Shown one piece after another: positions 63,501 to 64,000 of a stretch of 64,000 nt of DNA. A model generated the notes under the pieces. That model made no database searches. It was not told where the DNA came from and worked only from the letters and a program-made list of their open reading frames with translations. The DNA is taken from assembly GCA_022577435.1 (NCBI GenBank), contig JAKOON010000023.1:1176501-1240500 (forward strand), written 5' to 3'. Source of the DNA: Embiotoca jacksoni. Its lineage: Eukaryota > Chordata > Actinopteri > Embiotocidae. Numbering within the stretch: position 1 is the first letter of the stretch; every line of letters begins with the position of its first letter. Both the position numbers and the translations under genes were made by a program.

Positions 63501-64000
63501 CGTGTGAGTATGTTTGTGTGTGTGTTTGTGGGCTGTGTGTTTAAGAGAGAGCGAGGGGAAGTGTGAGCGAGCGAGTGCCAATCTCCCCCATGATGCTTTG
63601 CCATCTGCCATGTTTATGTGTGTTTGTGTGTGCCGCTCTGTGACGTGTATGCATTTGTGAGTGTCGTTCGCCTACAGGGTGCAGGGTCATAGAAACGTGA
63701 AGTAATATTAGTCCTTCTGTTTCTTCCTAATACATGGCTCCTACTCCAAATGTCTCCTCTCCAAGTGGGAACACAAATACATGCATAATTCAAGACCGGG
63801 GTATTTTTGTGCAGAAAAAGTCCAAGTGTACACTTTAATTTCAGAATCTCTGGTAAAAATATGAAAGAGGATTTATTAGAGTGGATTACTGTGTTACTAT
63901 TGTACCTTTGAAAGTTTAGTGGTGCACAGTCATAATATTCCTCCCATCGTGTTCCCTTTAAAAAAAATTGTTTTGCTTTAATGTATCCTCCAAGCGTCAC

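Overview
The window looks like teleost, probably percomorph, nuclear DNA. The genes have many small exons with GT-AG introns. Between them lie long AT-rich gaps with CA/TG and TATC microsatellites, Tc1/mariner and hAT DNA transposons, and LINE-like 3' tails typical of fish genomes. No prokaryotic, viral or organellar signature was seen.

Four protein-coding genes are supported. (1) On the minus strand, a type I phosphatidylinositol-4-phosphate 5-kinase of the gamma type (pip5k1c) runs from a CpG-rich start near 9.7 kb off the left edge; 12 coding exons could be placed with matching phases. (2) Also on the minus strand, gpx4 (15.26-11.33 kb) has seven coding exons, an in-frame UGA selenocysteine codon and a SECIS hairpin in its 3'UTR. 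(3) On the plus strand, c2cd4c (41.30-42.72 kb) has two coding exons and an upstream TATA/CCAAT promoter. (4) On the plus strand, fem1a (45.96-47.81 kb) has a single coding exon interrupted by a one-base frameshift at about 47,461. From memory, the human counterparts of all four lie on chromosome 19p13.3, so this looks like a rearranged block of conserved synteny. The genes do not form a pathway.

The 25 kb between gpx4 and c2cd4c contains no recognisable gene. It holds a complete hAT-type non-autonomous element with 8-bp target duplications, a 1.37 kb Tc1/mariner-like element with long inverted repeats and a TA duplication, two more Tc1-type transposase remnants, LINE-like 3' tails (one ending in a TATC microsatellite), and one orphan exon-like segment at 23.14 kb. 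The 16 kb to the right of fem1a is mostly featureless apart from microsatellites, an old repeat, a perfect hairpin at 62.85 kb and a GC/GA-rich segment at 52.9-53.3 kb that may be the first exon of an unidentified gene.

No new biological system was found. The most useful observations are the fem1a frameshift, the short intron in the c2cd4c coding region, the complete UGA-SECIS pair in gpx4, and the dated or nested transposons.
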